Origin: Lacticaseibacillus suibinensis
GTDB lineage: Bacteria > Bacillota > Bacilli > Lactobacillales > Lactobacillaceae
DNA: 64,000 nucleotides
Direction of reading: 5' to 3'
NCBI RefSeq assembly: GCF_003946175.1
Contig: NZ_RHOK01000001.1
Location: forward strand, 144,276 to 208,275
Under the pieces are notes generated by a model. It made no database searches and had not been told where the DNA came from. It saw only the letters and a program-made list of their open reading frames with translations. Shown piece by piece: positions 44,804-53,489 of the stretch; the stretch's first letter is position 1, and every line of letters begins with the position of its first letter. Position numbers and translations under genes: made by a program.

Positions 44804-45150
44804 ACTCCCGCCCCATGAGCCGCACCGTTACCGTTATCTTCACGATAGCTCGCGATTTCGCCAGCGTACTCATCAAAGTCAGAGTCCGGGAAGCTCAGGG
44901 CCTCTCCGGCCTCATGGTAAGCTGTCATTCCCTCATTGCCAAGCCGCCTGAACCGTTTGAGCGTCACCTCTTGAAGAACGTCGTCAAACTCCTCCGGTAC
45001 CTTGTCCTCATGGAGAAGACGGGCTAGACGTTTGGCGGTTAGCTTGCGAATAATACCAAGCTTGTCCTCTGTCTTCGCCTTGCCATCAATTAGACTCATG
45101 AGATCACTTAAGGATTCTTGTTCTTTAGCAATGCCCTCATCGTCAGCCAT
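44791..45150 (-). CDS. Head-tail connector protein (gp6-like)
   Basis: A 119-residue helical protein with the connector pattern (LIDGKAKTEDKLGIIRKLTA; VTLKRFRRLGNEGMTAYHEA). It forms the ring under the portal. Its start lies 14 bases after the end of the capsid frameshift extension. Confidence 0.75.
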   Translation of the reverse strand: MADDEGIAKEQESLSDLMSLIDGKAKTEDKLGIIRKLTAKRLARLLHEDKVPEEFDDVLQEVTLKRFRRLGNEGMTAYHEAGEALSFPDSDFDEYAGEIASYREDNGNGAAHGAGVWFA

Positions 45151-45164
45151 TACAACTCACCCCG

Positions 45165-45350
45165 CTATTCCGTAGGCACAAGAGCCAGCAAGTCAGCCTT
45201 TACCGTCTTGCCGGTAAAGTCAATGCTATGCGCCGTCAGCCAGGCCTTAATCTCATCGACTGTCTGCGCGTCTGTTGGTTTCATAGAACCATTAGGGTTG
45301 AAGCCTGAGCTACTGGAACCGCCTCCAGCGTCAGGCGCTACGCTTTTGGG
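45165..45350 (-). other. Candidate -1 frameshift site C CCA AAA and extension of the capsid protein
   Basis: CCCAAAA at 45344-45350 lies one codon before the zero-frame TAG (45338-45340). The -1 frame continues for 59 codons to a TAG at 45165-45167: a Gly/Ser linker (APDAGGGSSSSGF) and then a compact helical domain (TVDEIKAWLTAHSIDF, GKTVKADLLALV) like HeH/LEM-type domains. Lactobacillus phage A2 makes two capsid proteins by a -1 shift of the same kind. Confidence 0.85.
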
Positions 45351-46237
45351 GACAGGTGGGCAAAGGCTTCATCCTTTACGATCATGAAGGCAACATCCAT
45401 TGTGGCGCGCAGTGCGAACAGGTCCTGTTCAAACAAGTTGACAGGTTTGCCGTCGGCCGCAACGATGGTGGACAACTGTGCATCTTCGGAAATCTTGTAC
45501 TGGATATTCCCAGGAATGCCATAGAAGGCATAGTCGAAGTCACCAGCGAACAGTTCGCCCTTCTTCATGCTGTCAGACTTTAAATTGACGAACGGAATAC
45601 CGTCAATGTTGCTGCCAGAACGATCATAAAGGCGTTCAGTGGTGCCATTTTCGACCTTCGTCGCATTCCGCAACAGCGTGTTGTTTTGGGCCTTGTTCAC
45701 CCAAGCATTGGCTTCGATATCGTGGTCAATCAGCACGTCTTCAACCTTGAGTAAACTGTTAAAGCTGATGTCATCGACCACTTCGTTACCCGCTGCAGTG
45801 GCACTCTGCGCTAAGCTGAATTTGTATGGGTTATCAACGTTTAAAATACCTGCCTCATCAAATTTGCGGTAAAAGGCTTCAGCAATTTTCGGCTGCATTT
45901 CTGTGAAGAACGCACTCTGCTTGTAGTTCAAGTATTCACGGGAAGCCAACAAAATAACTGCCAACTTGTGGGCCTGCATCGTAACGGGAACATATTCAGC
46001 CTTGCTGGTCTGAATTCGATTACCTTCATCGACCCAGTACGCGCCAGGACCCTTAGCAAAGACCTCAAAGCTCTTGCTCAGGTCGTCCATTTGTTCGAAC
46101 CTGGCCAACTGCATTAACTTTGAGTTCTCGACTACATCCTTGAGAATTAAAGCTTGGAACTTTGCCGGGACGGTGCCGTCTGGTGCCTCCCGCATCATTG
46201 TGTTATCGGGGTTAAATGTTTCTCGTTTTAAAGCCAT
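45338..46237 (-). CDS. Major capsid protein
   Basis: A 299-residue HK97-fold capsid protein placed right after the scaffold gene. Features: an N-terminal arm, YWVDEGNRIQTSKAEYVPVT (E-loop region) and SREYLNYKQSAFF in the spine helix area. AGGAGG precedes the ATG. A -1 slip near the end would give a 357-residue form carrying an extra domain. Confidence 0.9.
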   Translation of the reverse strand: MALKRETFNPDNTMMREAPDGTVPAKFQALILKDVVENSKLMQLARFEQMDDLSKSFEVFAKGPGAYWVDEGNRIQTSKAEYVPVTMQAHKLAVILLASREYLNYKQSAFFTEMQPKIAEAFYRKFDEAGILNVDNPYKFSLAQSATAAGNEVVDDISFNSLLKVEDVLIDHDIEANAWVNKAQNNTLLRNATKVENGTTERLYDRSGSNIDGIPFVNLKSDSMKKGELFAGDFDYAFYGIPGNIQYKISEDAQLSTIVAADGKPVNLFEQDLFALRATMDVAFMIVKDEAFAHLSPKA

Positions 46238-46248
46238 GGTAATTCCTC

Positions 46249-46815
46249 CTAATTTTTAATAATTCGAGCATCAGCTGCTACTTTTGCTAGGTTAAAACTG
46301 TCGTCTGTACTCAGGACATTCACGCTAGACGGCGGCGTAGTTTGCCGCGCACTGGCTTTTAGCTGGGCAGCTACCGAGTTATCCCAAGCCTGCTTAATGT
46401 CGCTCACAGCCTGCGAGATGGCTTCATTATCGCCAATCTTGGCAAGCGGCTTAGCAAATACGGTGGGCAGACCCTTTTCAGTTAGGTCGGCGGTCACATC
46501 ATTCAGAAGCTGGGCTTCGGCCAGGGCTTCCTCCTGCTGTTTGACCTTCTGCTCACGAGCATCAAGGTCGGCTTCGTGTTGCTGCTCTTTCGTCATCTTG
46601 GCGTAAGAGGCACCCTGTTCATTAGCCTTCTTGACCTCATCAGCGAGCTTGCCTTGCCACTTTTTGTCATTGTTCTTAAGGGCCTTGTCTACCGCTTTGC
46701 CAATGGCGGCATCGAGTTCCGACTGAGTACCCGGCAAAACAGGGGTAGTTTTTCCCTCTTGCTTTGTATCTTCAGTCTCAACTTGGGTTTCCTGGTTTTC
46801 TACTTCAGTATCCAT
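46249..46815 (-). CDS. Capsid scaffold protein (DUF4355 type)
   Basis: A 188-residue protein, mostly a charged coiled coil with acidic N-terminus, the DUF4355 layout of scaffolds in Gram-positive siphophages. It guides capsid shell assembly and is removed. It lies directly upstream of the capsid gene. Confidence 0.8.
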   Translation of the reverse strand: MDTEVENQETQVETEDTKQEGKTTPVLPGTQSELDAAIGKAVDKALKNNDKKWQGKLADEVKKANEQGASYAKMTKEQQHEADLDAREQKVKQQEEALAEAQLLNDVTADLTEKGLPTVFAKPLAKIGDNEAISQAVSDIKQAWDNSVAAQLKASARQTTPPSSVNVLSTDDSFNLAKVAADARIIKN

Positions 46816-46868
46816 GTTGGTTCCTCCTATCCCAGTCAGTACCTCTCAATCGCCGCCTTTGGGGTAAA

Positions 46869-46903
46869 CAAAAAGCACCCCGAGCCGTCGCTCAGTGTGC
46901 TTA
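46869..46903 (-). terminator. Terminator-like hairpin between minor head and scaffold genes
   Basis: On the minus strand AGCACACTGAGC pairs with GCTCGGGGTGCT (one mismatch, one G-T) around GACG, followed by TTTTTG. It lies in the 186-base gap inside the late operon and may tune the amount of scaffold and capsid relative to upstream genes. I see no clear promoter after it. Confidence 0.6.
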
Positions 46904-47001
46904 TGTTCATCTTATTCAGTTTTGCTGGAGATCCCAGCCAGTATATTTGATTTTGTCGGCCGAGTTTAGCGCCACCCCTGCGCTTACTTCAATCATTTGC
47001 T

Positions 47002-48012
47002 TCAGTTATGGCTTAATTTCATTACCTGATATTCCGCAATATGTTTGATGAAAGCGGCCTCATCGCTCTTCGAGTCCTCTAGCGATTTAATGCCGCGCCT
47101 ATCGAGTGAGTTATCCCAGTCCTTGTCTTCAAATGCTGGCACTATGCTACAGCGGCAGTTCGGATGAATAGGCGGTGCAGATACACCTGGCTCCATATCC
47201 TTAAGTTCGACTAGTTTGCCGTTGAGCGGCAGGCAGATGCTACATGCTGACGCCTCGGCAATCAGTCTGCCCTGCGTGAAACCGGACCGTTCGAATGACC
47301 GCTTTTGAACGCTGGTCTGAACGTTGGCTGTCTCGGTTATGAGCAACCTACGCGCTTCCCAAGTTGCCGTATCAAATTTGCTGGCAACTTGAGGGGCAAA
47401 CTGTGCCGGATGTCGTCCGGAGATGATAGCTGCCCGAATGACACGGTCGAGCTCTCCCTGCAAATCAGCGCTAGAGTTGTACCAGCGATCCATGAACGTA
47501 GCATTCTGATGATTAGCAGTGATGAGTGCATCAACTTCAGCCTGAGCCCAGACCACTGATGGGCCAAGAATACCCGCTTGCCTTGTGAACTCATCGATTG
47601 CCACCTTTGAGAGCATGTTTTTGCTGACTTTGATGTTCTTATCTCCGAGTTTGGAGAGTTCTAAGTCAATTTCCCGCAAGAGCAACTCATATCGGTTGAC
47701 TCGCATCTTCAAGTTGTATGTCTTGAGTTCACTATTTGCCTGATCGCTAAAGTCGCGATTTTTGACGTATTCAGCAGCTTTGTCGGCAAAATCCTGCACG
47801 TCCATCTTTGACGCGAGCTTATAGGCATCGGTAATCGACAAACCCATAGCTCCGGCGTAGTTACCCCAAAACGCAGAAATTAGCTTCTGTATTTCACGGC
47901 GTGCGACATTAAGTTGGCCTTTGATTGTATCTAGGGCTTTATCTTGCTGTTTGGCTAGGTCAGCTTGACGTGCTCGTTCACGGCGGGTCCAATAATCAAG
48001 CTGTCTGCTCAT
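47002..48012 (-). CDS. Minor head protein (SPP1 gp7 / Mu F-like)
   Basis: A 336-residue protein with an N-terminal helical part and the C-terminal head-morphogenesis motif SACSICLPLNGKLVELKDME, then PPIHPNCRCS, with cysteines and histidine that probably bind metal. It overlaps the portal stop by four bases. Confidence 0.85.
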   Translation of the reverse strand: MSRQLDYWTRRERARQADLAKQQDKALDTIKGQLNVARREIQKLISAFWGNYAGAMGLSITDAYKLASKMDVQDFADKAAEYVKNRDFSDQANSELKTYNLKMRVNRYELLLREIDLELSKLGDKNIKVSKNMLSKVAIDEFTRQAGILGPSVVWAQAEVDALITANHQNATFMDRWYNSSADLQGELDRVIRAAIISGRHPAQFAPQVASKFDTATWEARRLLITETANVQTSVQKRSFERSGFTQGRLIAEASACSICLPLNGKLVELKDMEPGVSAPPIHPNCRCSIVPAFEDKDWDNSLDRRGIKSLEDSKSDEAAFIKHIAEYQVMKLSHN

Positions 48013-49526
48013 TGTTGTTCACCTTGTGTCTGCTGGCCTGATTGCTTGAATGCCCGGGCTTTCTCTTCGTCAGACATGAAGCCCTGCTGACGCTTGCCGC
48101 CTGCAGCCTTGTCCAGTGCTTTAATCTCGGCATCGGGATTAGGAATAATCGATGGGAATAAGCCCATCAGTGTTTTCTCAGAGATTTCGCCTTGTGCAGC
48201 TGTATATGCTTGCAAGTCAGACGTAATGGCTTTCGGCAAATTGTAGCTGAAATTAATGCTGATGCCGGTTGTATCGACTTTTGAAAGTTCTTTAATGCCA
48301 GCGCGCAAGCTCATGATGAGTTTATAGCGCCGAAGTAACCCGTGCTTGAACATCTTGGCTTTAACACCACATACCTGGTCCAAACCTAGCAGCTTGTACT
48401 TCATTGACTCGCCAGACTGGGTGCCGCTGAAATTTGTGTCGTTAAGATCAGGCACGTTGGACATGGTGTGGATATCGTCAACTAGCCGCTTGAGGTGTGC
48501 CTCTGTGCCAGTAACGTCATACTGCTTGTAAATGTACTGGGCTGTTGTTGGATACCTGCTGCCATCTGGCCCAACTGCATCTGTAGTAGCCAGAATGTTA
48601 GCCTTTTTTAAAGCGACCAAGTCCTCCGCAGTCCAGCCGGCCTTGGTCCAGTCACCGTTGAGCCATAGCATTGCGTCGTTCAAATCAGTCATATAGTTGG
48701 CTAGGTCTGACTGGGCAGCATCGTAAGCATCAATAAGTGGAATAACATCCTCATAATCACCTGAACGGAACCTGTTATTGCTAAACTCTACAATCGGCAC
48801 GCCACCAAACCTGTGAGGTTCCGTGACTGCCTGCTCTGCTTTGAGTGTGATAGAACCAAGTGGGGTCACTGGGAAGGTGTAAACTGCATCGGCCGTATAC
48901 ACAATTGGCTGCACTGTTTCCTGCCCGTCTGTCGCAAAGCCAAGTCGTGGATACCGTACCGCCATGATTGGCTTTCGTTCAATGGTTGTGTCGTAGATTA
49001 CAAAGGTCTCAAAGACGTTAGACAATGCAAAACGGTCCTGGTCTTCCTCATCGCGCCATAAAAGCTCATATGCCCGTCCATATTTGGACAGGTCCAAAGC
49101 CAAGTCACTATTCTCGGAGTCGGCGTCGTTGACGTCGTTCACATCAGCAATCATCTTGTCAATGTTCTGGTCGTCTTTATCGGCCACTTGAATAGAGTTA
49201 CCGGTCATATAGCCAACCATGAATTGGCTGATTACTTTCCCGAAGTTGTTAGCAATGCGATAGTCGGCTCGCTCATCATCTTTACGGTTCGGACGTTTCA
49301 TAATCGTCGTGTTTTTGGCCTTGTAATACTGATCGAGAATTTGCAGACGCGGCACTTGATTTTGGAAGTGGTGCCGAATCATGATCGATAAGACCTCCGG
49401 GTGAGCCAACAAGGCGTCCGCACTTTCATAGCGATAATTGATATTTGAGTCCACTGAAAACCAACTCATATAACTTGTATTGGTTGGGGTATCAAGCCCC
49501 TTCTCAAAGTTGTTTATTGATGCCAA
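48009..49526 (-). CDS. Portal protein (SPP1 gp6-like)
   Basis: A 505-residue portal subunit. Residues such as NFGKVISQFMVGYMTGNSI and GDYEDVIPLIDAYDAAQSDLA are typical of the SPP1-type portal family. It forms the DNA entry ring and binds terminase, connector and minor head protein. It follows terL by five bases. Confidence 0.9.
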   Translation of the reverse strand: MASINNFEKGLDTPTNTSYMSWFSVDSNINYRYESADALLAHPEVLSIMIRHHFQNQVPRLQILDQYYKAKNTTIMKRPNRKDDERADYRIANNFGKVISQFMVGYMTGNSIQVADKDDQNIDKMIADVNDVNDADSENSDLALDLSKYGRAYELLWRDEEDQDRFALSNVFETFVIYDTTIERKPIMAVRYPRLGFATDGQETVQPIVYTADAVYTFPVTPLGSITLKAEQAVTEPHRFGGVPIVEFSNNRFRSGDYEDVIPLIDAYDAAQSDLANYMTDLNDAMLWLNGDWTKAGWTAEDLVALKKANILATTDAVGPDGSRYPTTAQYIYKQYDVTGTEAHLKRLVDDIHTMSNVPDLNDTNFSGTQSGESMKYKLLGLDQVCGVKAKMFKHGLLRRYKLIMSLRAGIKELSKVDTTGISINFSYNLPKAITSDLQAYTAAQGEISEKTLMGLFPSIIPNPDAEIKALDKAAGGKRQQGFMSDEEKARAFKQSGQQTQGEQQ

Positions 49527-49531
49527 TTAAT

Positions 49532-50824
49532 TCATCTCCTAAGGCCTAGCTGTTGTAATGCAGCCAGACGAGCACTGGGACTAGGGTTCTGTTTCTTTTG
49601 CCTTTGCATCTGAGTGTCAGAGTAGATGGCGTAGCGAATAGCGTCTTGATCATCGTCCATCTCTTTATTTGGCACACCCGACTTCTCGTTCCAAACGTAT
49701 GAGTATACCTCCTGACGAAAACGGGGCGCTTCATCGTAAACAATGAAGAAGCGTCCCTGTTTCATCGCCTTAGCCACTGCTTCAATGCCGGGCATGACCG
49801 ACTTATTCGCATTCATCGCATTGAAGCCTTCCTGCTGAAATCTAGCCACATGCTCGGGCCGTGCCGAGTCACAGTAGAAAGGTATCTGTCCAAACTCACC
49901 GGTTATCCGATGCGCGATGGCTACCCAGTCGTTAATATCGTAGTGCTGATGCGCATATTCACGAATGACATAGTAAGTATCTCGGCCAGTATGAAGGCTT
50001 TCCTTGACGCCAACAACGACAATTGAGCCCCAGTGTTCCCAGCCCCAGTCAACACCGGCAACAACCCGGTCGAAGTGGAGTCTATCCGCGTCTTTCAGGC
50101 TGATGCTCATCAGTGTACGGTCAAAGTCTGGATAGACCATGCCCTCTCCGGCGACCCATAATCCCCTAATAGCGCGGTCATATAGCATACCGGAGGGCGT
50201 GTCGTGCTTGAGGTTTTCCTTGTACTCTGGATCTAAAAAGGTGTTGTCATCAAGTTCAAAGTGAAACTGAAGGATATTAGGACCATCGACTGTACCCGCC
50301 TTTTTGATGTAGTCACGGTTGAGCCAGTGCTCAGGGTTATCTGGGTTAGTGTCACAAATGATGTGGGCACCTCTCTCTGAACAACGCTGTACAATTTCAG
50401 CGAACACCTGACGCACACCAAGTGAGGCCTCATTGATATAAGCACCGTAGGATGTAATCCCACGAATAGCCCCAAGCCCAGCAATCGAGCCAGTGTAAGC
50501 CATGACAACCTTCACTCCGAACAGCTTAAAGTTACCCCAGCGGTCGAATTTGAAGTTGATAGAATAACGGTTGCGCAGCTCTGATAGTACGTTAGCCTCG
50601 ATGGTCTTACTACTAACACCAGCGAGAATGTACTTGGGCTCAACGATGTGGTCTTCATCAGCTATCTTCCGCACGCGTTTTAATGCCATCAGGAATAGGT
50701 CATTGTCCAGCACCGTTTTCCCGGTCCGAACTGCCCCGTGGTTGATCAGGATATGCCAATCACGACTTGTCACTGTCCGCAGCACCTGAATCTGTTTCGG
50801 GGTGTACAGCTGGTTTAGTCCCAT
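49532..50824 (-). CDS. terL: Terminase large subunit
   Basis: A 430-residue PBSX/SPP1-type packaging motor. The N-terminal ATPase has INHGAVRTGKT (Walker A-like) and YINEASLG; the C-terminal nuclease has GVDWGWEH and DDDQDAIRYAIY. The ATG at 50824 is chosen because AGGAGG lies eight bases upstream. Confidence 0.92.
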   Translation of the reverse strand: MGLNQLYTPKQIQVLRTVTSRDWHILINHGAVRTGKTVLDNDLFLMALKRVRKIADEDHIVEPKYILAGVSSKTIEANVLSELRNRYSINFKFDRWGNFKLFGVKVVMAYTGSIAGLGAIRGITSYGAYINEASLGVRQVFAEIVQRCSERGAHIICDTNPDNPEHWLNRDYIKKAGTVDGPNILQFHFELDDNTFLDPEYKENLKHDTPSGMLYDRAIRGLWVAGEGMVYPDFDRTLMSISLKDADRLHFDRVVAGVDWGWEHWGSIVVVGVKESLHTGRDTYYVIREYAHQHYDINDWVAIAHRITGEFGQIPFYCDSARPEHVARFQQEGFNAMNANKSVMPGIEAVAKAMKQGRFFIVYDEAPRFRQEVYSYVWNEKSGVPNKEMDDDQDAIRYAIYSDTQMQRQKKQNPSPSARLAALQQLGLRR

Positions 50825-51353
50825 CAATCGCACCTCCTAACAGATCAAGGTAACGTGAAATTGCATCCTCTACGGTGTCTCCGTTTTCTAGCCACTGCTT
50901 TGCCTTGGCCTCCGAAATGTCGGCCTCCGCCTTCGACTTTCTTGCATCGGCTTTCAGCTTGGCAATTTGTGCCTTGAGCAGTTGGTCGTTTTCTGGGTAG
51001 CGCTTGAGTAACTCTTTGCCTGCTGCCAGCCTGTCCTTAATTGTTGGCGGGTTATCCACCTGCTTTGGGCCATTGATGCCGTCAACAACAACGGTTTCGC
51101 GTGCAGTGCCCCGAATGACCTTCGTGTAGTATTCGAGCACCTCTTTGGCGCTGGCAATGGTGTTGCTTGCCATTTCTGCCATGCGGTCCTCGATGGCCTC
51201 TTTCAGGACAGGTTTAGACAGGTTTTCGGTTCCCATCTGTTTGGCGGTGTTGATGCTGTAACCGGCCTCGATGGCGGCCTCTTTGGCGTTGCCTGTCTCA
51301 ACATACTTGTCGACAAACTTGCGCTGTTTGGCCGTTAGTTTTCGTTTTGCCAT
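50760..51353 (-). CDS. terS: Terminase small subunit
   Basis: A 197-residue DNA-recognition subunit with the classic start KLTAKQRKFVDKYVETGNAK, then EAAIEAGYS and an oligomerization coil (AQIAKLKADARKSKAEADIS). It overlaps terL by 65 bases in another frame. Confidence 0.92.
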   Translation of the reverse strand: MAKRKLTAKQRKFVDKYVETGNAKEAAIEAGYSINTAKQMGTENLSKPVLKEAIEDRMAEMASNTIASAKEVLEYYTKVIRGTARETVVVDGINGPKQVDNPPTIKDRLAAGKELLKRYPENDQLLKAQIAKLKADARKSKAEADISEAKAKQWLENGDTVEDAISRYLDLLGGAIDGTKPAVHPETDSGAADSDKS

Positions 51354-51391
51354 TACATATCACCACACCTCCGGGGTTTAGTTTGCTTTTG

Positions 51392-51832
51392 TTACACCAT
51401 CATCGAGTTCAGCATTTTCTTCTTGAGCTCCTGCATGGCCCGAAGTTCCGCTTCTGCTTCATCAGCCTTGTCGTCAACGGCCAGCACCATCTCCACGATG
51501 GCGTCCTGCGTGTCATAGTTGTGCAGGTCAATGGGGAAGCTGGCCAGCTCATGCTCCTGAACGTTGAGGCCCGTCGCATATATCCGCATAAACTCTGCGG
51601 CGTTCATCTGCATCACGATGTTGAAGTAACGCGGGTTGATGCCTGCCTGCGGGATAATCACTGCGTCTTTAGCTGGCACGGTTCCGGGCTTTTCGAGATA
51701 CCCGACTTGCCCTCTGGTCGCGGAGATTTGGAATGTGCTGGCGCCGTGCGGATAGATGTGTCCCGCCTTGGCACGCCCAAACTCAGCTACATCGCCAAGT
51801 CTGACGCGTTCGTGTGAATTGAAGTCAATCAT
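51392..51832 (-). CDS. Half-size type I specificity subunit (single target-recognition domain)
   Basis: A 146-residue HsdS-like protein. One target-recognition domain (VRLGDVAEFGRAKAGHIYPH, VIIPQAGINPRYF) is followed by one helical spacer (ADEAEAELRAMQELKKKML). A full HsdS has two of each, so this one would work as a dimer and recognise a palindromic target. Its start overlaps the methyltransferase stop (ATGA). No HsdR gene is nearby. Confidence 0.75.
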   Translation of the reverse strand: MIDFNSHERVRLGDVAEFGRAKAGHIYPHGASTFQISATRGQVGYLEKPGTVPAKDAVIIPQAGINPRYFNIVMQMNAAEFMRIYATGLNVQEHELASFPIDLHNYDTQDAIVEMVLAVDDKADEAEAELRAMQELKKKMLNSMMV

Positions 51833-52569
51833 AGTAGCGTCAGTTGCTCCTCTCTGTGTTGCTTAGCACGCTTGCCAAAGAACTTCACAAACCTGTCTAG
51901 CTCGGCTTGTGCCTCTGGCGTGCGTGCCTTGAGCTGGCTAAACTGGGTCGCGAGCTCCTGCTCGTTGTGTGCAACCTGCGCATCTATATCGCTCATGTCA
52001 TTCATGATCTCGGTTAGCGTCGGCACCGGTTCAGGCACGAAGGTATCGACATACCGTGGGATATTGAGGTTGAACTCGTTCTCACGCATCTCCTCAAACG
52101 TGGCCACGTGGGCGTACCTGTCTACGTCTTCGCGTGCTTGATAGGTTTCGACAACTCTCTTGACGTGCTCAGGCTTTAGAATATTCTTGTTTTTGGCCTT
52201 CTCGAAGTCTTGGCTGGCATCAATGAATAGCGTGTCGGTGGCCGCTCGGTGCTTCTTGAGCACAAGCAGACAGACCGGAATGCCGGTCACATCGAACAGC
52301 TTGTCGGGCAGGCCAATCACCGCATCGAGGTGACCTTCTTCAATCACCCGCTGCCGAATTTTGGCCTCAGCCGAACCGCGGAACAGAACGCCATGAGGCA
52401 GCACGTAGACTGCGGCGCCGTTGTCGTCTAGTTGGTCTATGCCTTCAAGTACAAATTGCCAGTCAGCTTTTGATTTCGGAGCGAGCGGGTAGCCATCAAT
52501 GGCCAAAGACTTGTTCATGCTCCAATCGAGTGAGTAAGGTGGATTTGAGATCACAGCATCATAGCTCAT
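51829..52569 (-). CDS. Type I-like N6-adenine methyltransferase, C-terminal half
   Basis: A 246-residue protein starting MSYDAVISNPPYSLDW; it holds catalytic motif IV (NPPY) and downstream motifs (YVLPHGVLFRGSAEAKIRQ) plus the C-terminal helices that contact HsdS. The SAM-binding motif is missing and is found in the gene before. The ATG at 52569 has GGGGGTGG upstream, so this is a separate, independently started gene, in the +1 frame relative to its partner. Confidence 0.8.
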   Translation of the reverse strand: MSYDAVISNPPYSLDWSMNKSLAIDGYPLAPKSKADWQFVLEGIDQLDDNGAAVYVLPHGVLFRGSAEAKIRQRVIEEGHLDAVIGLPDKLFDVTGIPVCLLVLKKHRAATDTLFIDASQDFEKAKNKNILKPEHVKRVVETYQAREDVDRYAHVATFEEMRENEFNLNIPRYVDTFVPEPVPTLTEIMNDMSDIDAQVAHNEQELATQFSQLKARTPEAQAELDRFVKFFGKRAKQHREEQLTLL

Positions 52570-53092
52570 TAACCCACCCCCGCAATGCAAACTTTTCCAG
52601 CGTTTCTGGCGTCTTAGGCAACTCTGCGAGTGACTCACCATCCACTTGATAAATCGACTTGGCAACGCGTTCTAAGCTATCACCGTGAACGACAATTGCA
52701 TCAATGTGACGCACTAACAAGTTGAACAGTAAAAACGGCAACGAGGCACTGCTGATTTCTTCCACCACAAACGACCCGGATTGGCTACCCGCCCACTGAT
52801 GGATAGTTAACCCGCCAATGCCGCCGGCTATATCGAGCACACGCATACGCGGACCAACAATGCCATAAATAATGTCACCAATCGAATCAGGTGTGTAGTC
52901 TTGCTTATCACCCTTACGATCAGACTGTGACCCCATAAAATATTCACGAAAATGGTCACGGGTCAGGTCAGGATACTCGGCACGATATTGTGCAATCAAT
53001 TCTGAGCGCCGTTTATCGTCGTGAAGGATTGTCATTAGTTTGCTTGGTGCCTGGAATGACTCGCGTACCCCGAGCATCTTGTTGACGTCCAT
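52559..53092 (-). CDS. Type I-like N6-adenine methyltransferase, N-terminal half
   Basis: A 177-residue protein with the QDYTPDSIGDIIYGIVG segment and SAM-binding motif I (VLDIAGGIGGL), then VVEEISSASLPFLLFN. Motif IV is absent and is supplied by the next gene, which overlaps by 11 bases. The two halves probably assemble into one enzyme. The start at 53092 has AGAGGAAG upstream. Confidence 0.75.
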   Translation of the reverse strand: MDVNKMLGVRESFQAPSKLMTILHDDKRRSELIAQYRAEYPDLTRDHFREYFMGSQSDRKGDKQDYTPDSIGDIIYGIVGPRMRVLDIAGGIGGLTIHQWAGSQSGSFVVEEISSASLPFLLFNLLVRHIDAIVVHGDSLERVAKSIYQVDGESLAELPKTPETLEKFALRGWVNEL

Positions 53093-53148
53093 GCTGTTGC
53101 TTCCTCTCTTCTTGTTTGCTAACACGACAGCGCCAGGCTATTTGTTTG

Positions 53149-53182
53149 CACAAAAATAGCACCTCACCTTAATGAAGTGCCA
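53149..53182 (-). terminator. Hairpin with T run upstream of the methyltransferase genes
   Basis: On the minus strand a GCACTTCA-type arm pairs with TGAGGTGC and is followed by ATTTTTG. It would separate the methyltransferase-terminase unit from upstream transcripts unless late antitermination acts. Confidence 0.5.
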
Positions 53183-53201
53183 TATTCCGGTGCCTACTCC
53201 A

Positions 53202-53274
53202 CGTGAGAGGTGGGGATCGAACCCACATATTTCCCGCCTGATGACGGGGTGCCGTACCAATTGGCTACTCTCAC
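53202..53274 (-). tRNA. tRNA-like gene, anticodon arm irregular
   Basis: 73 bases with a perfect 7-bp acceptor stem (GTGAGAG/CTCTCAC), a D arm (GCC/GGC, loop AATTGGTAC), and a perfect T arm GTGGG-TTCGATC-CCCAC. The anticodon region gives only a 4-bp stem (CCCG/CGGG) with an eight-base loop TCATCAGG, and no T at the position before an anticodon. I cannot assign an amino acid. It may be a decayed or specialised phage tRNA. CCA is not encoded. Confidence 0.5.
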
Positions 53275-53410
53275 TCCATGCTATCCGAGGCGATGGTTTC
53301 TGAGCCCTCGGTTTCGGTGGTCCCCACATTGCCTTGAAGTGCAAGCATGTGACCACGCTTTATATTCGCTCATCATCCGTGCTAGCAAACACGCTGAGCT
53401 TTACCGGTTC

Positions 53411-53464
53411 TGCAACCGCCGGGAATCGAACCCGGCACACCCGGGGGTGGTCCATTTCGGTTGC
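53411..53464 (-). ncRNA. Miniature tRNA-like structure
   Basis: 54 bases: a perfect 7-bp acceptor stem (GCAACCG/CGGTTGC) and a perfect T arm (CCGGG-TTCGATT-CCCGG) enclose only about 22 bases, too short for D and anticodon arms together. It resembles the acceptor/T half of a tRNA with most of the rest lost. Role unknown. Confidence 0.45.
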
Positions 53465-53489
53465 ACTGACACACTCCCGGATACCGCGC

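Noticed and set aside
53202..53274. A normal tRNA gene (tRNA-Asp or tRNA-Met considered)
   Set aside because: No alignment gives a 5-bp anticodon stem with a seven-base loop and T33, so no anticodon can be assigned.
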